Shown one piece after another: positions 1 through 9,297 of a stretch of 44,488 bases of DNA. The translations under genes were made by a program, and so were the position numbers. Position 1 is the stretch's first letter. Each line of letters begins with the position of its first letter. The stretch comes from an uncultured Bacteroidia bacterium (lineage in GTDB: Bacteria > Bacteroidota > Bacteroidia > Bacteroidales > UBA932). Under the pieces are notes generated by a model. That model was not told where the DNA came from. It saw only the letters and a program-made list of their open reading frames with translations, and searched no databases. The DNA lies in the NCBI GenBank assembly GCA_902784785.1, contig CACZWF010000005.1, forward strand, positions 1 to 44,488, in the 5' to 3' direction.

Positions 1-2786
1 GCCTGCCCGGCAGACGGCGTCACCGAGAAAATAAGGGCGTCATTCGCGGGCGTACAAGACTTGCGGTCGCGTTCATTATTAAAACCATCGTACAAGGCGA
101 CATAATCGGGGTCGGTGCCGGGCGTAAACGCCATATCCGCCACTTTGGCTCCGTTTTCGTACCACTCGGGCGCGCTCCAACCCTCGGACCAGTTCCAGAT
201 GTTGACCTTGACGGTGCCGTCACCGGTACGGACGGGAGAATAGGCGCGCATCTGGTAGTCTTTTCCCTGGCCGACGCTCTTGTAATACCAATCGACCTGG
301 TCTCCCTTGACATTCATCACCATATAGCCTTGGGGGTCGCCGAAAGGGCCGAGGTACGCGTTGAAACGAAGGGCGCCGGTAGCGCGGGCCACGCTGATGC
401 ACTGGATGTTGGCGGCGCCGTGCTGGGTATCCTTTCCGAAGTGGTTGGCGTAGTTGTAATAGAAATTCTTGTGATAGTGGCCGTTCCAGGCATACACCTC
501 GCGATAGGAAGACAACAGGTCGAGATACTCCTTGTAGTTGAGATTATACACGCTGTGCGAGCCGTGGGGAGAAGTGTTCGGGGTCTTGAAGATGTTGTTG
601 TGGGACGCGGTCATAATCACCTTGTCCTTCGGGACATTTTGAAGGTCCGCCTTGAGCCAGGCGAGGGTCGCATCGTCAATACCGTAACTATACTTGTCAG
701 CCGGGGTCTTGCGACCGTACATAATGCCGTTGACGGCCACATAATGAATGTCGCCCAGATCGAAGGAATAATGCTCCGGCCCTACATAGGTTTCAAAATA
801 GATATTGCCCAGATTGGTGTCAAACAGGTTGTTCTGGTCGTAATCGTGGTTGCCGATGACATTGAAAGTCGGGCAGTTGATCTTGGCGGCCGCATCCAGA
901 TAATCTTCCCAGGCGGACGGCTCGTTGTACACGAGGTCGCCCAGATTGATGCTGAATACGGGGGTGGAGCAGGAAGCGCGGAAGGCTTCCGCATCGGGAG
1001 CCACCGTATCGTGCCAGCGCTCCATCGAGTTGTCCCAGCTAAAGGGCCTCACCTGCGGGTCGGCAATCATCAGTACGGTATAGTCTTTGACGGGCGCCGC
1101 CTTTTCAAGAACGAGGTCGGCGTGCACGGCCTTGGCATAGCGGGGCACGCGGCGGTAGTGCATCGGAACGCCGTCACGCAAAACGGGACGGGCGTCGGCG
1201 GGGATGCTCATATAGATGAAGCGGGTCTTGGCCAGGTCGGAAGTCATCCGGAAGGAACCGTCCGCCGCCGTCTTGACATACTGAATGCCGTCAGTCACCC
1301 AAATGCCTTCCAGCGGTTGCCCGTCTAGGGTCTTGACGGTACCGCTCACATTGGAACCGTCCTGGGCGGGCTGGTTGAGCGTTTGGGCCCAGTCGTCGCA
1401 GGGACTGCCGCTGACGCTCACGCCGTTGGCCGCTCCCGCGATAGAACCCTTGCGTCCGCCGTCACAGGTCACTTTGCCGTCGTTGAAATTGTCCTTGACG
1501 GATGCGCGCAGGCCTTCCCGGATTTCCGCGAAAGCGACGACTCCGCCCGCGTGAATCGCGTTGCGGTTGGTCTTGTCGTATTTGTTGCCGCCGGACCCGG
1601 CGTAGATTTCGCCGTGGTTGATGCAGCGGCTCACATACGCGCCGGCATCCTGCGACTTGGGCGTCATCATACTGCCCACGATGCCGCCGGCGGTGCTGCG
1701 GGCCCGGGAAGAAATGCCGTCGAAGGAAATCTTGCCAAAGTTGACGCAGCCCCGGATATGGACGGGCCGGCTGATGGATCCGGCGATACCGGCGGCGTTG
1801 GAGGCCTCTTCGCCCAGGGCTTTGACTTCGCCGTAGTTGAAGCAGTCGGCGATGACAAGGATTTCGTGGGGAACGCCCGCGATGCCCGCTACGGCGCCGC
1901 CGGCTTCACCCTGCGCGGTAATGGCTCCGAAGTTGTCGCAGCGGAGGATGTCGGCCTTGGCCTGGCCGACGATGCCGCCTTCCCGAATCATGCCGGGCTT
2001 TCCGTCTTCACTCTTGCGCAACTCCACGGTGACTTTGCCCCGGTTGACGCAACATTTGATCTTGGTGCGGGCGCTGTTGCCATAAATGCCGCCCACAACG
2101 ATGTTGGCCAGGTTTCCGATGACAGAAATCTCGGCCGCATTCTCACAGTTCACGGCTACGCTGCCCCGGATGGCCTTGGACGTCGCGCCGCCGGCGATGC
2201 CGCCGAGGTTCAGGGCGTTTTCCTCCTTGAAGTCGCCCGAACTGACGTCCGCCGTGATTTTGCCGACGTTGCGGCAGTCGCGCAAGACAAAGCGGTTGCT
2301 GCCGGCAATGCCGCCCACATAAAGCGGGGCCGCGACATAGCCGCACTTGAAAGTGATGGCGCCTTCGTTGACGCAGCCCAGGAGCGTACCATTGTTTTCA
2401 TCAGCAATAAAGCCGACGCAGGCGGCCGCGCCCTTGTGGTTGACCTTCATCGCGCAGGATTTGTCGATGACGAGGTTGCTCACCAGGGCATTTTCGCCCA
2501 CGACCTTGAAGAGTCCGGCCGTCGCGTTTTTCCAGTTCTTGATACGGAATCCCCGGCCGTCGAAGCGACCGGCGAAAGCCTCGACCTGCGCCAGTTTTTT
2601 CACCTTGCCAAGGTCGATGTCGGCCGTCAGGACCACCAAGGTGTCGCCCTCGCTGAAGGGAGTGAGGGATTCCCCGTCGTTGCAGGCCTTGATGAAGGCC
2701 TCGAGGTCCTTGGCATTGCCGATGCCGCCCGCCCACGCGCACACGCACGCGAGCAAGGAAGCCAGAAGTATAGTCAGTCTTTTCAT
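1..2786 (-). CDS. GLUG-repeat / calcineurin-like phosphoesterase fusion, secreted (3' end cut by window)
   Basis: The frame is open from ATG at 2786 to the window edge (about 928 residues, no stop seen). An N-terminal signal peptide (MKRLTILLASLLACVCAWA) is followed by a long GLUG-type beta-helix region, about residues 20-465, with recurring GGIVG / GGIAG turns and C-N-G strands. A carboxypeptidase-regulatory-like N domain (about 478-510) precedes a metallophosphoesterase domain. Its motifs are IADPQ (about 575), NLGDLV, GNHD (about 643), a SH motif and GHYHK (about 770). The last part resembles the C-terminal domain of the same family in the downstream-numbered neighbour. The usual DxH motif reads DPQ, as in that neighbour. 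The start lies 4 bp after the stop of the preceding phosphoesterase gene, so the two are co-transcribed. Substrate is unknown. The role as an exported phosphohydrolase or phosphodiesterase with a binding beta-helix is inferred from domains. Confidence 0.88.
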   Translation of the reverse strand, partial: MKRLTILLASLLACVCAWAGGIGNAKDLEAFIKACNDGESLTPFSEGDTLVVLTADIDLGKVKKLAQVEAFAGRFDGRGFRIKNWKNATAGLFKVVGENALVSNLVIDKSCAMKVNHKGAAACVGFIADENNGTLLGCVNEGAITFKCGYVAAPLYVGGIAGSNRFVLRDCRNVGKITADVSSGDFKEENALNLGGIAGGATSKAIRGSVAVNCENAAEISVIGNLANIVVGGIYGNSARTKIKCCVNRGKVTVELRKSEDGKPGMIREGGIVGQAKADILRCDNFGAITAQGEAGGAVAGIAGVPHEILVIADCFNYGEVKALGEEASNAAGIAGSISRPVHIRGCVNFGKISFDGISSRARSTAGGIVGSMMTPKSQDAGAYVSRCINHGEIYAGSGGNKYDKTNRNAIHAGGVVAFAEIREGLRASVKDNFNDGKVTCDGGRKGSIAGAANGVSVSGSPCDDWAQTLNQPAQDGSNVSGTVKTLDGQPLEGIWVTDGIQYVKTAADGSFRMTSDLAKTRFIYMSIPADARPVLRDGVPMHYRRVPRYAKAVHADLVLEKAAPVKDYTVLMIADPQVRPFSWDNSMERWHDTVAPDAEAFRASCSTPVFSINLGDLVYNEPSAWEDYLDAAAKINCPTFNVIGNHDYDQNNLFDTNLGNIYFETYVGPEHYSFDLGDIHYVAVNGIMYGRKTPADKYSYGIDDATLAWLKADLQNVPKDKVIMTASHNNIFKTPNTSPHGSHSVYNLNYKEYLDLLSSYREVYAWNGHYHKNFYYNYANHFGKDTQHGAANIQCISVARATGALRFNAYLGPFGDPQGYMVMNVKGDQVDWYYKSVGQGKDYQMRAYSPVRTGDGTVKVNIWNWSEGWSAPEWYENGAKVADMAFTPGTDPDYVALYDGFNNERDRKSCTPANDALIFSVTPSAGQ

Positions 2787-2790
2787 CGTA

Positions 2791-4530
2791 TTACCAAGAT
2801 AAAGAAGCGGTATGTTCCACGCCGAAACGGTCCTTCACTTTCACGACACCGGTGCCGTGATCTTCAGTCGTATTGATCTTGTACCGGAAGATGGAGGCGC
2901 AGTTCCGCATTTTATTGCTGGGATCTTTCCCGTCATCGTCATACCAATCTTTCTTCAAGTTGGAATATTTCGCAGCATATTTGGCCGTTATATCCCAATC
3001 GGCATAAGAGTAGCGGTATAAATCGAAATTGGTTGCGGTCATCCGCGTCATCGTACTCCCGGAACTGGAGCCGTTGAGATAGAACATCGGCGTGCCCCAC
3101 AACTCATCCCAAAGGAAAATGTTGACATAAACCGTCTTGTCGTCGGCGGCATAGGTGCCGGGGGCAAACACCTGCATCTGGTAATTGTCCGTCAGTGCAC
3201 CGCCGCCCCGGTTCGTATTCAGTACCGCCTTGCCGTCGACGCCATACGTCCAGTCACGATAGGGATAGTCAACCTCGCCTTTTGTGCCCGAATAGACAGC
3301 CGTCTGACGGTAAGTCGGCTTGAACTTCCAGGAGATTTCCTTGCCGGAACCCTTGCTCTTGTCGTAGTCGAAGACCACATAGCCGCGCGGAGTTCCGTTC
3401 TCGCCCAGATACTCGTTGGTCCACAAAGCGCCCGTCACCCGGGAAAGGGTATGGCTCTCAATTTTGGGATTGTTCTTGTCGACATAGTTGAAGGTGGAAT
3501 GCGTATGGCCCGCCCAGACATAGGCTTTGGGATACAGAGCGAACAATCTCCGCATTTCTTCGAGATGATTGCCGGTACGATCCTTTCCGCTGATCATCCG
3601 GCACATCGGAGAGTGGGCGCAGACCATCAGCGGCGTATCGCGGGACACCAAGGCCAAATCGTTTTGGACAAACTGCCAAATCTCATCCGTCAAGCCCGTG
3701 GCGCAGGAATCACTGTATGCTGTAGGATCTGTCAACATATTGTCCAGCATCAGGAAGTGCAAGCCGCCCAGGTTGAACGAATAGTTGGCTGGACCCATAT
3801 ACGATTCATAGGCCTGGCAAGCCGTCTCATCCGTCATCCCTTTGGAATGTCCCTGGTCATGGTTGCCGATGACATTGTAGGTGGTGATGCCCGTGGTCGC
3901 CATACCTGTGCGATAATCGCTCAGTAAAGAAGTGTTCTGATGAACGATATCTCCCAGGCCGATACCATAGACAGGCCGCCCGGTCAGGGTCGCCGCATAT
4001 TCTTTCATATCGTCATACATATCCTGACAGATGTCCAGCGAATGGTAAGCGTATCTATCAGAAGTCCCATTGCGTCTCGGCTGCGGGTCTGCGAAAATCA
4101 GAATGGTGAAACGGTCCGGATTGGCGATTTTCGTCAAGGTAAAATCCACGCCCCGGTATTTCCCGTCGCTACCTTTCTTGGATTTGTGGTTTTTGAGCCA
4201 CTCCCAGAAAATGGCGTGCCCCTGATCCGTAGGAGCCGCGTAACCGGAAGGGGTGGAAACGAACACATAGCGGTCGTTCCCGTCCTTGTCCTTCTTGGAC
4301 AGATCGGCCGGCAACTGGTAAATACCGTTCGCATCCGTCTGCACGCACGTGATGCCGTCGGAGACGACCACGCCGGCCAGTGGCTTGTTGTCGGTATCTT
4401 TCACCGTTCCCGTCACGGTCCATTCCTTGGGCACATTCCCGCCGCCACCGGTACCGCCGCCCTCATTTTCCTTCACACAAGAAGAAAACAGGGCGGAAGC
4501 CAACATTCCTATCAAAAGAATCCTTTTCAT
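2791..4530 (-). CDS. Calcineurin-like phosphoesterase lipoprotein
   Basis: This 579-residue protein is read from ATG at 4530. An upstream in-frame ATG at 4557 would put nine residues ahead of a clean lipoprotein signal (MKRILLIGMLASALFSSC), so I prefer 4530. After a Gly-rich linker comes a carboxypeptidase-regulatory-like domain (about 38-72), then the metallophosphoesterase core. Motifs are FADPQ (148-150), LGDIVH (193-194), GNHD (222-225), AHSP (His306) and GHTH (341-344). A C-terminal beta domain of about 200 residues completes the three-part architecture known from Bacteroidetes phosphoesterases. Gln replaces the first-motif His. It is fourth in the operon, 39 bp after the BACON/GLUG gene. 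It probably removes phosphate or splits phosphodiesters on a glycan or glycolipid at the cell surface or in the periplasm. The exact substrate cannot be read from sequence. Confidence 0.9.
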   Translation of the reverse strand: MKRILLIGMLASALFSSCVKENEGGGTGGGGNVPKEWTVTGTVKDTDNKPLAGVVVSDGITCVQTDANGIYQLPADLSKKDKDGNDRYVFVSTPSGYAAPTDQGHAIFWEWLKNHKSKKGSDGKYRGVDFTLTKIANPDRFTILIFADPQPRRNGTSDRYAYHSLDICQDMYDDMKEYAATLTGRPVYGIGLGDIVHQNTSLLSDYRTGMATTGITTYNVIGNHDQGHSKGMTDETACQAYESYMGPANYSFNLGGLHFLMLDNMLTDPTAYSDSCATGLTDEIWQFVQNDLALVSRDTPLMVCAHSPMCRMISGKDRTGNHLEEMRRLFALYPKAYVWAGHTHSTFNYVDKNNPKIESHTLSRVTGALWTNEYLGENGTPRGYVVFDYDKSKGSGKEISWKFKPTYRQTAVYSGTKGEVDYPYRDWTYGVDGKAVLNTNRGGGALTDNYQMQVFAPGTYAADDKTVYVNIFLWDELWGTPMFYLNGSSSGSTMTRMTATNFDLYRYSYADWDITAKYAAKYSNLKKDWYDDDGKDPSNKMRNCASIFRYKINTTEDHGTGVVKVKDRFGVEHTASLSW

Positions 4531-4569
4531 ATTCCTATTTCTATATATCCAATTCAATCCAATTCTTTT

Positions 4570-7530
4570 CTAATGTCCATCCCACAGGCGCGTATCGGTC
4601 TGCGTCCCCAGACCGTTGCCAAACACAAACTGCAGCACATTGAGGCTGTTGATGTCATCCCGGCTTGCCTCCGACGTACCGGCTTTGTTGGTTTTGCTGA
4701 TGGCTCCGCCATACAGGCAATTGGAGACAGTGGTTTCATCCGTTCCGCATCCGACAAGGCCGCCGGGGTACAAGGTAGTACCATTGCTCGGCACGGCTGT
4801 CACCGTCCCGTAATAACGGCAGGATGTAAGGGTGACAGGACCCGTCGGAATGGCACGGCCGAGAATGCCGCCCGGAGAAGCAGAATCCGAGGAACCCGGA
4901 CTGCCAGCGTGAATGTTGGTCTTGGCAGTGCAGGAAGTGATTTCTGTTTTGGCGGCGCCGCCGATGATGCCGCCTTGGTGACAGCCAATCTGGTTGCCCA
5001 GAGTCGAAGTTTCCTTGCCCGTGTAAGAACAACCGGAAATCGTGGCATTCTGAGCATATCCGACAATGCCGCCCACAAAACCACGAATGGCGTCCACCGT
5101 CGCGGTTCCGTGACAATCAGAAACGGTCAGGGTCTCAGCGCCCATCGTTTTGTGCATATCGAATCCACCCAGGACACCGCCGCAAATCACGCCGTGGAAA
5201 TGCTGCAGATAGTTGCCCGCCGCGTTGTCGTAGGCGCTTTGGTTGCAGTAAAACAGGTTCATCACCGTCGCTTCGTTCCGACATCCGGTGAAAGAGGCAT
5301 TGCCTCCTTCCACATAAGCGGCCACGCCGCCCACAAAGTTGACGGAGTTGTCGTTCTTTCCTCCCGCATTGACATTGGAACCTTCCACCGTAGTACCCAC
5401 GGATGACTTGTTCCGACAATTCTTGAAAGTAGCGGGACCGTAAATGAAACCGGCGACACCGCCATAGAAGCCTTTGGCAATGCCGGAGGCTACGCCAGAC
5501 GCGAAGTTAAAAGTCAGTTCTCCCTGCGGAGTGATGTCCTCGAAAACAGCAGAGGCGAGTTTGGTCACATAAGAACTGCCGCCCAACACGCCGCCGGCGC
5601 AGACACGTCCTGCCGTCCGGTTGACAGACTGGTCGATAAAAATCTTGGTCTGAACATCATAACCCTTGAAGGAGAGGGCGCTTCCCCCATCTACATAGCC
5701 GATGAAGCCGCCGACATAAATTTCGGTATCCGTATCGCCTTTGTAGCCGTTGACTTTGATGGAACCGCTGACGGAAGACATATCGTTCGCCTTGTCAAAA
5801 TTTAAAGTCACGCCACCGGCTACCGACGCATAAAGGCCGCCCAGATAATGGGAATACACATTGGCGCTATTGGCTTCGATACTTCCGGAGAAAGCGTTGC
5901 CGTACACGGAACTGGTCGGAGCCACCATACTGGTGATACCACCGGCAAGCAGGGTGGTCAGCGAAGCGTTTTGCGTAACGATGGAACCGGCAAAATCGCA
6001 GTTGCGGATCGTGGGAGCATACCCGGCGATACCGCCGATCTGGGCTGTCTCCGCTTCGCAAACCACCGTCATCGTTCCCTCCATATGACAGCCGCGAATG
6101 GTCACGGCGTCCCATCCCCAGCCGACTATGCCACCCAAAAAGGCGGCTCCGATGCTGGCGCCCCCGAAAGTTATCTGGCCAAGGTTGGAACACTCATAAA
6201 TGCGGGCGCTGGCCGCGTGGTTGACAACACCGCCGAAACTCACATTGGATTCCACTTCGTTAACAAACGTACAGGATTTGCCCATTGTAAGGTTCTGGAT
6301 GATGGCAGCGTTGCTTTCGCTTTCACCTTCGCAGATATTGAAGAAACCGCTCTTGCTCTGCTTGAGGTTGAGGATGGAATGGCCGTTGCCGTCAAACTTG
6401 CCGGAGAAAGGATGCGTCGTGGTTCCGATGCCCGTCCAGCCGGTGACGCCGGTCATATCGATATCGTTGAGCATCTTCACCCAACCGTCTCTTTCCCAAT
6501 CCGCGGTCGACTCGCCGGCATTTACTTTCTGAGTGAATCGCTGTACGCCCTTGGCCGTCATCAAGCCATAAGCCGGCGTATAGTCCTGCACCGCTTGCGG
6601 GAAAGGAACGACAGAAGAAGTATTGTTGCTGAGGGTAATGCTGACATCAATGTCACGCCGCTCTTCGCAATCGCTCAGATTATCCGCAAAAGAAATCGTC
6701 CATTTCTCCCGGTTCTGGGCGACTTGCTCGACATTTTGGGAGGCATAGTCGGGAAGATTGGCGCCCTTGATGACGTTGCGCGGGGCCAGGAATTGGAGTT
6801 GGGCCGGGCTGTCGGACGGGAAATAAATCTTGCCTGCGTCATAGGACAAATCCGTACCGAACTGCCACAGCGTGAGTTCGTCCGTTTCTCCGCCATAACT
6901 CAACTTCACCGTACCCAGTCGGGAGTCGTTCCCGTTGGCCGCCGCCGTCAGGGACAAGCGCTTGGTCACCATCCCCTGGTCGGGAGCGCCTTCGTTGACG
7001 ACTTCGGCGGAAAGCCAGTCATCCAGCGACTCATAGGTCCAGTCTTTCTTTTCGGTCAAGGTTTTCACATCGACCGTGTAAACGCCCCCATCCAGATCGG
7101 CCACGAAATAAGGCTGGCCGACGATAAAGGTGGCTGCCGACTGTACCACGGGAATGCGGAACCCTTGGAAATCACCGGCGACGAAGGTCAGGATGGCATC
7201 CATACGGTCAACAAATCGATCGTTGGCGGCCAGTTCCAGCGTGACTTTGCCGCTGCCGCGGTGCTCGCCGGGAAGGACTTTGCACCAAGGGCTGTCCGAC
7301 TTGAGGTTCCAAATCAGACCGTCGTTGTTGACGGTCACGGTCAATTCACAGAGCGTATACTCGTGCGAAAAATTAAGCGTCTGGACCTCTTTGCCGTCCA
7401 AGGCATATTGAACCTCCAGCGTGGAAACGGTTCTGCGATCCAGCGACTCCCGTTCGGAGAGGACTTTTTTCTGACAGGCCGCCAGCAAGGCGACGGCTGC
7501 CAGCATAATCAGTATGACGTTCTTTTTCAT
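4570..7530 (-). CDS. BACON-like and GLUG-repeat surface lipoprotein
   Basis: This 986-residue protein has a lipoprotein signal (MKKNVILIMLAAVALLAAC). Residues about 55-135 and 140-225 look like two BACON-type Ig-like domains, with W-C-K-V and V-V-Q-S-A strand signatures and a GGETDELTLWQ segment. From about residue 340 a GLUG-type repeat region begins, with a W-T-G-I-G...F-S-G-K-F-D-G-N-G-H entry motif followed by many units containing GG(I/V)(V/A)G and C-x-(Y/N)-x-G. There is no catalytic motif. It starts 2 bp after the susD stop, the position usually held by surface glycan-binding proteins. I infer an outer-membrane binding protein that delivers ligand to the SusCD complex. The GLUG region matches the type found in the fused phosphoesterase at the left edge, suggesting the two bind related ligands. 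Confidence 0.85.
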   Translation of the reverse strand: MKKNVILIMLAAVALLAACQKKVLSERESLDRRTVSTLEVQYALDGKEVQTLNFSHEYTLCELTVTVNNDGLIWNLKSDSPWCKVLPGEHRGSGKVTLELAANDRFVDRMDAILTFVAGDFQGFRIPVVQSAATFIVGQPYFVADLDGGVYTVDVKTLTEKKDWTYESLDDWLSAEVVNEGAPDQGMVTKRLSLTAAANGNDSRLGTVKLSYGGETDELTLWQFGTDLSYDAGKIYFPSDSPAQLQFLAPRNVIKGANLPDYASQNVEQVAQNREKWTISFADNLSDCEERRDIDVSITLSNNTSSVVPFPQAVQDYTPAYGLMTAKGVQRFTQKVNAGESTADWERDGWVKMLNDIDMTGVTGWTGIGTTTHPFSGKFDGNGHSILNLKQSKSGFFNICEGESESNAAIIQNLTMGKSCTFVNEVESNVSFGGVVNHAASARIYECSNLGQITFGGASIGAAFLGGIVGWGWDAVTIRGCHMEGTMTVVCEAETAQIGGIAGYAPTIRNCDFAGSIVTQNASLTTLLAGGITSMVAPTSSVYGNAFSGSIEANSANVYSHYLGGLYASVAGGVTLNFDKANDMSSVSGSIKVNGYKGDTDTEIYVGGFIGYVDGGSALSFKGYDVQTKIFIDQSVNRTAGRVCAGGVLGGSSYVTKLASAVFEDITPQGELTFNFASGVASGIAKGFYGGVAGFIYGPATFKNCRNKSSVGTTVEGSNVNAGGKNDNSVNFVGGVAAYVEGGNASFTGCRNEATVMNLFYCNQSAYDNAAGNYLQHFHGVICGGVLGGFDMHKTMGAETLTVSDCHGTATVDAIRGFVGGIVGYAQNATISGCSYTGKETSTLGNQIGCHQGGIIGGAAKTEITSCTAKTNIHAGSPGSSDSASPGGILGRAIPTGPVTLTSCRYYGTVTAVPSNGTTLYPGGLVGCGTDETTVSNCLYGGAISKTNKAGTSEASRDDINSLNVLQFVFGNGLGTQTDTRLWDGH

Positions 7531-7532
7531 AA

Positions 7533-9284
7533 TTATTGTCTCCCTTTCTCGCGATTGGTTTTACTTTCCGCCGTGTCGGCCCACCAAACATCCGTCTGCA
7601 TATTGTTGGTGCCACCCAGCCAGCGGTTCAGGCATTCCTGATAGGTTACGGCATTGCGATAGGCTTCATCGGAAGGATAACGCATGCGCGTGGGAAGAAT
7701 CTGGTCGTTGGCAGCGGCCGGTCCGTTGGTCTTCAAGATGGGGAAGCCGGTGCGGCGGTATTCCGCCCAGGACTCGGTCCCGATGAAGAAACTGGCAATC
7801 CACTTCTCCGTCAGAATGGCTTCCAGCGCATTCGCCGCCCGGAAACTCGTGCCGCTGAACAATTCCTCGTCGCAAACCCAGTTGACATAACTGGTCACCT
7901 CGTCCGAACTGGCCGTCACATACGGATTCCATTCCAGAATGCTTTCGACGATACCCTGACGGAAGATTTCCTTATAACTGCTAAGACCGGAGATTTCAGC
8001 CACCCAACCCCGGGCGCCGGCTTCCGCAAAGAGGAAGCACAACTCGGAGTACTGCATCATCGGGTAGTAATCCGCATTCTTGAGGTCGTAAATATGCTTG
8101 CTTATCGGGTCGGGTTCGTTCTCCGCTCCACGCATCATCGGGCCGCCCTTGAAGTTGCTGGAATTGGAGAGATAGGTCTCATAAAAATTCCGCACGTTCT
8201 CGCTGGTCATCTGCGTAGGCATGCCCTGGATTTTCCGCCACCAGCAGCCAAAACGGGGGTCGGGAGTATGGGCAGAAGCGGTGATGTCGCTCACATAAAT
8301 CAACTGGTCGCCGCAAGGACGCGTCCCGTCGGGCAGTTCATAGATTTGTTCAACCCCGTCGAGCATCCGGCGCGTCAGGGCGTCGCAAACGACGGTGCCG
8401 TTCCAAACACCGCTGGTCGTGCTGAAGAAAGGAGTCTGTTCGGTCTCATTCTCCTTGTCGAAGTGAATCATCGGACGGTCTTCACGGCTGCGCATCATCG
8501 GATACTGGCCCGTCCCTGTCTTGAAACTCGTATACAAATCGGCCAGGCGGTCGGCTACGGAGAAATTGCGGGTGTCATCCTCGAATTCGATGACACCTCC
8601 GTCATCCGCGATGACCTTCATGCCAACACGCAGCAAAGCGCGGGCATAGAGCGAGTTGCCGAAACGACGCCATTTGTCGTAATTGCCTTTGAAGGTCTTG
8701 TCGCAGACCGGATTGAAAGCCACGTCGGTCTCCTCGCTCAGCAAGGTGTTGGCATCGTACAACATCGCAAGAATTTCGCGATAGATATCTTTCTGGCTGT
8801 CATAGGCCGTCGTGTACTTGCCGATGCCTTCGCTCAGGTTCAGGCGGCCTGCATCGAAGAAAGGCACGTCCCCGTAGGTGTCGGTAATCTGCATCATCAA
8901 CATGGAACGAAGGATGAGCGCGACACCCTGGAGTCCCTTCGCCTTTTCTTTGACGGCCTGCTCATACATCTGCATCGCATTGCCGTACTGGATATAATAC
9001 GTGGTCCACGCATCATCCAGGATACCCTCCGGGATGTTGTAGTTGCTGACCACTTTGGAAGAGGCTTCAAAATTGCGGCTGACGCCGTATTGCATCAGCA
9101 GACAGGTATTGTTACGGAACAGCGTGACGGCGCTGTACTGCGTCTTGAACATAATGGGATGGACATACTCCTGAGCCGGCGCAGTTTTGAGCGCATAGGG
9201 ATTTTCCGACATCTTGTCGAAACGGTCGCAGGAAGCCAGGGTCAGCGCAAGGGCTGCAAGGGTGGAAATCAAAATCTTTTTCAT
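7533..9284 (-). CDS. SusD/RagB-family nutrient-binding lipoprotein (PUL A)
   Basis: This 583-residue protein has a lipoprotein signal (MKKILISTLAALALTLASC). It is a helical SusD-like protein of the SusD-like_2 type. Features include an early F-D-K-M-S-E-N-P-Y segment, TPR-like helices with D-T-Y-G-D-V-P-F, and a C-terminal R-Y-P-S-D-E-A-Y-R-N-A-V region followed by W-W, typical of this subgroup. It lies 13 bp after the susC stop and should cap the SusC barrel as the lid of a pedal-bin transporter. The SusD subgroup does not reveal the ligand. The gene order SusC-SusD-surface binder-enzymes is that of a normal PUL. Confidence 0.93.
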   Translation of the reverse strand: MKKILISTLAALALTLASCDRFDKMSENPYALKTAPAQEYVHPIMFKTQYSAVTLFRNNTCLLMQYGVSRNFEASSKVVSNYNIPEGILDDAWTTYYIQYGNAMQMYEQAVKEKAKGLQGVALILRSMLMMQITDTYGDVPFFDAGRLNLSEGIGKYTTAYDSQKDIYREILAMLYDANTLLSEETDVAFNPVCDKTFKGNYDKWRRFGNSLYARALLRVGMKVIADDGGVIEFEDDTRNFSVADRLADLYTSFKTGTGQYPMMRSREDRPMIHFDKENETEQTPFFSTTSGVWNGTVVCDALTRRMLDGVEQIYELPDGTRPCGDQLIYVSDITASAHTPDPRFGCWWRKIQGMPTQMTSENVRNFYETYLSNSSNFKGGPMMRGAENEPDPISKHIYDLKNADYYPMMQYSELCFLFAEAGARGWVAEISGLSSYKEIFRQGIVESILEWNPYVTASSDEVTSYVNWVCDEELFSGTSFRAANALEAILTEKWIASFFIGTESWAEYRRTGFPILKTNGPAAANDQILPTRMRYPSDEAYRNAVTYQECLNRWLGGTNNMQTDVWWADTAESKTNREKGRQ

Positions 9285-9297
9285 CTTCTTTCCTCCT

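Noticed and set aside
1-7530. CRISPR array or tandem DNA repeat
   Set aside because: The periodic signal is at protein level (GLUG units with GGIVG turns). Nucleotide repeats are diverged and there are no constant direct repeats with unique spacers.
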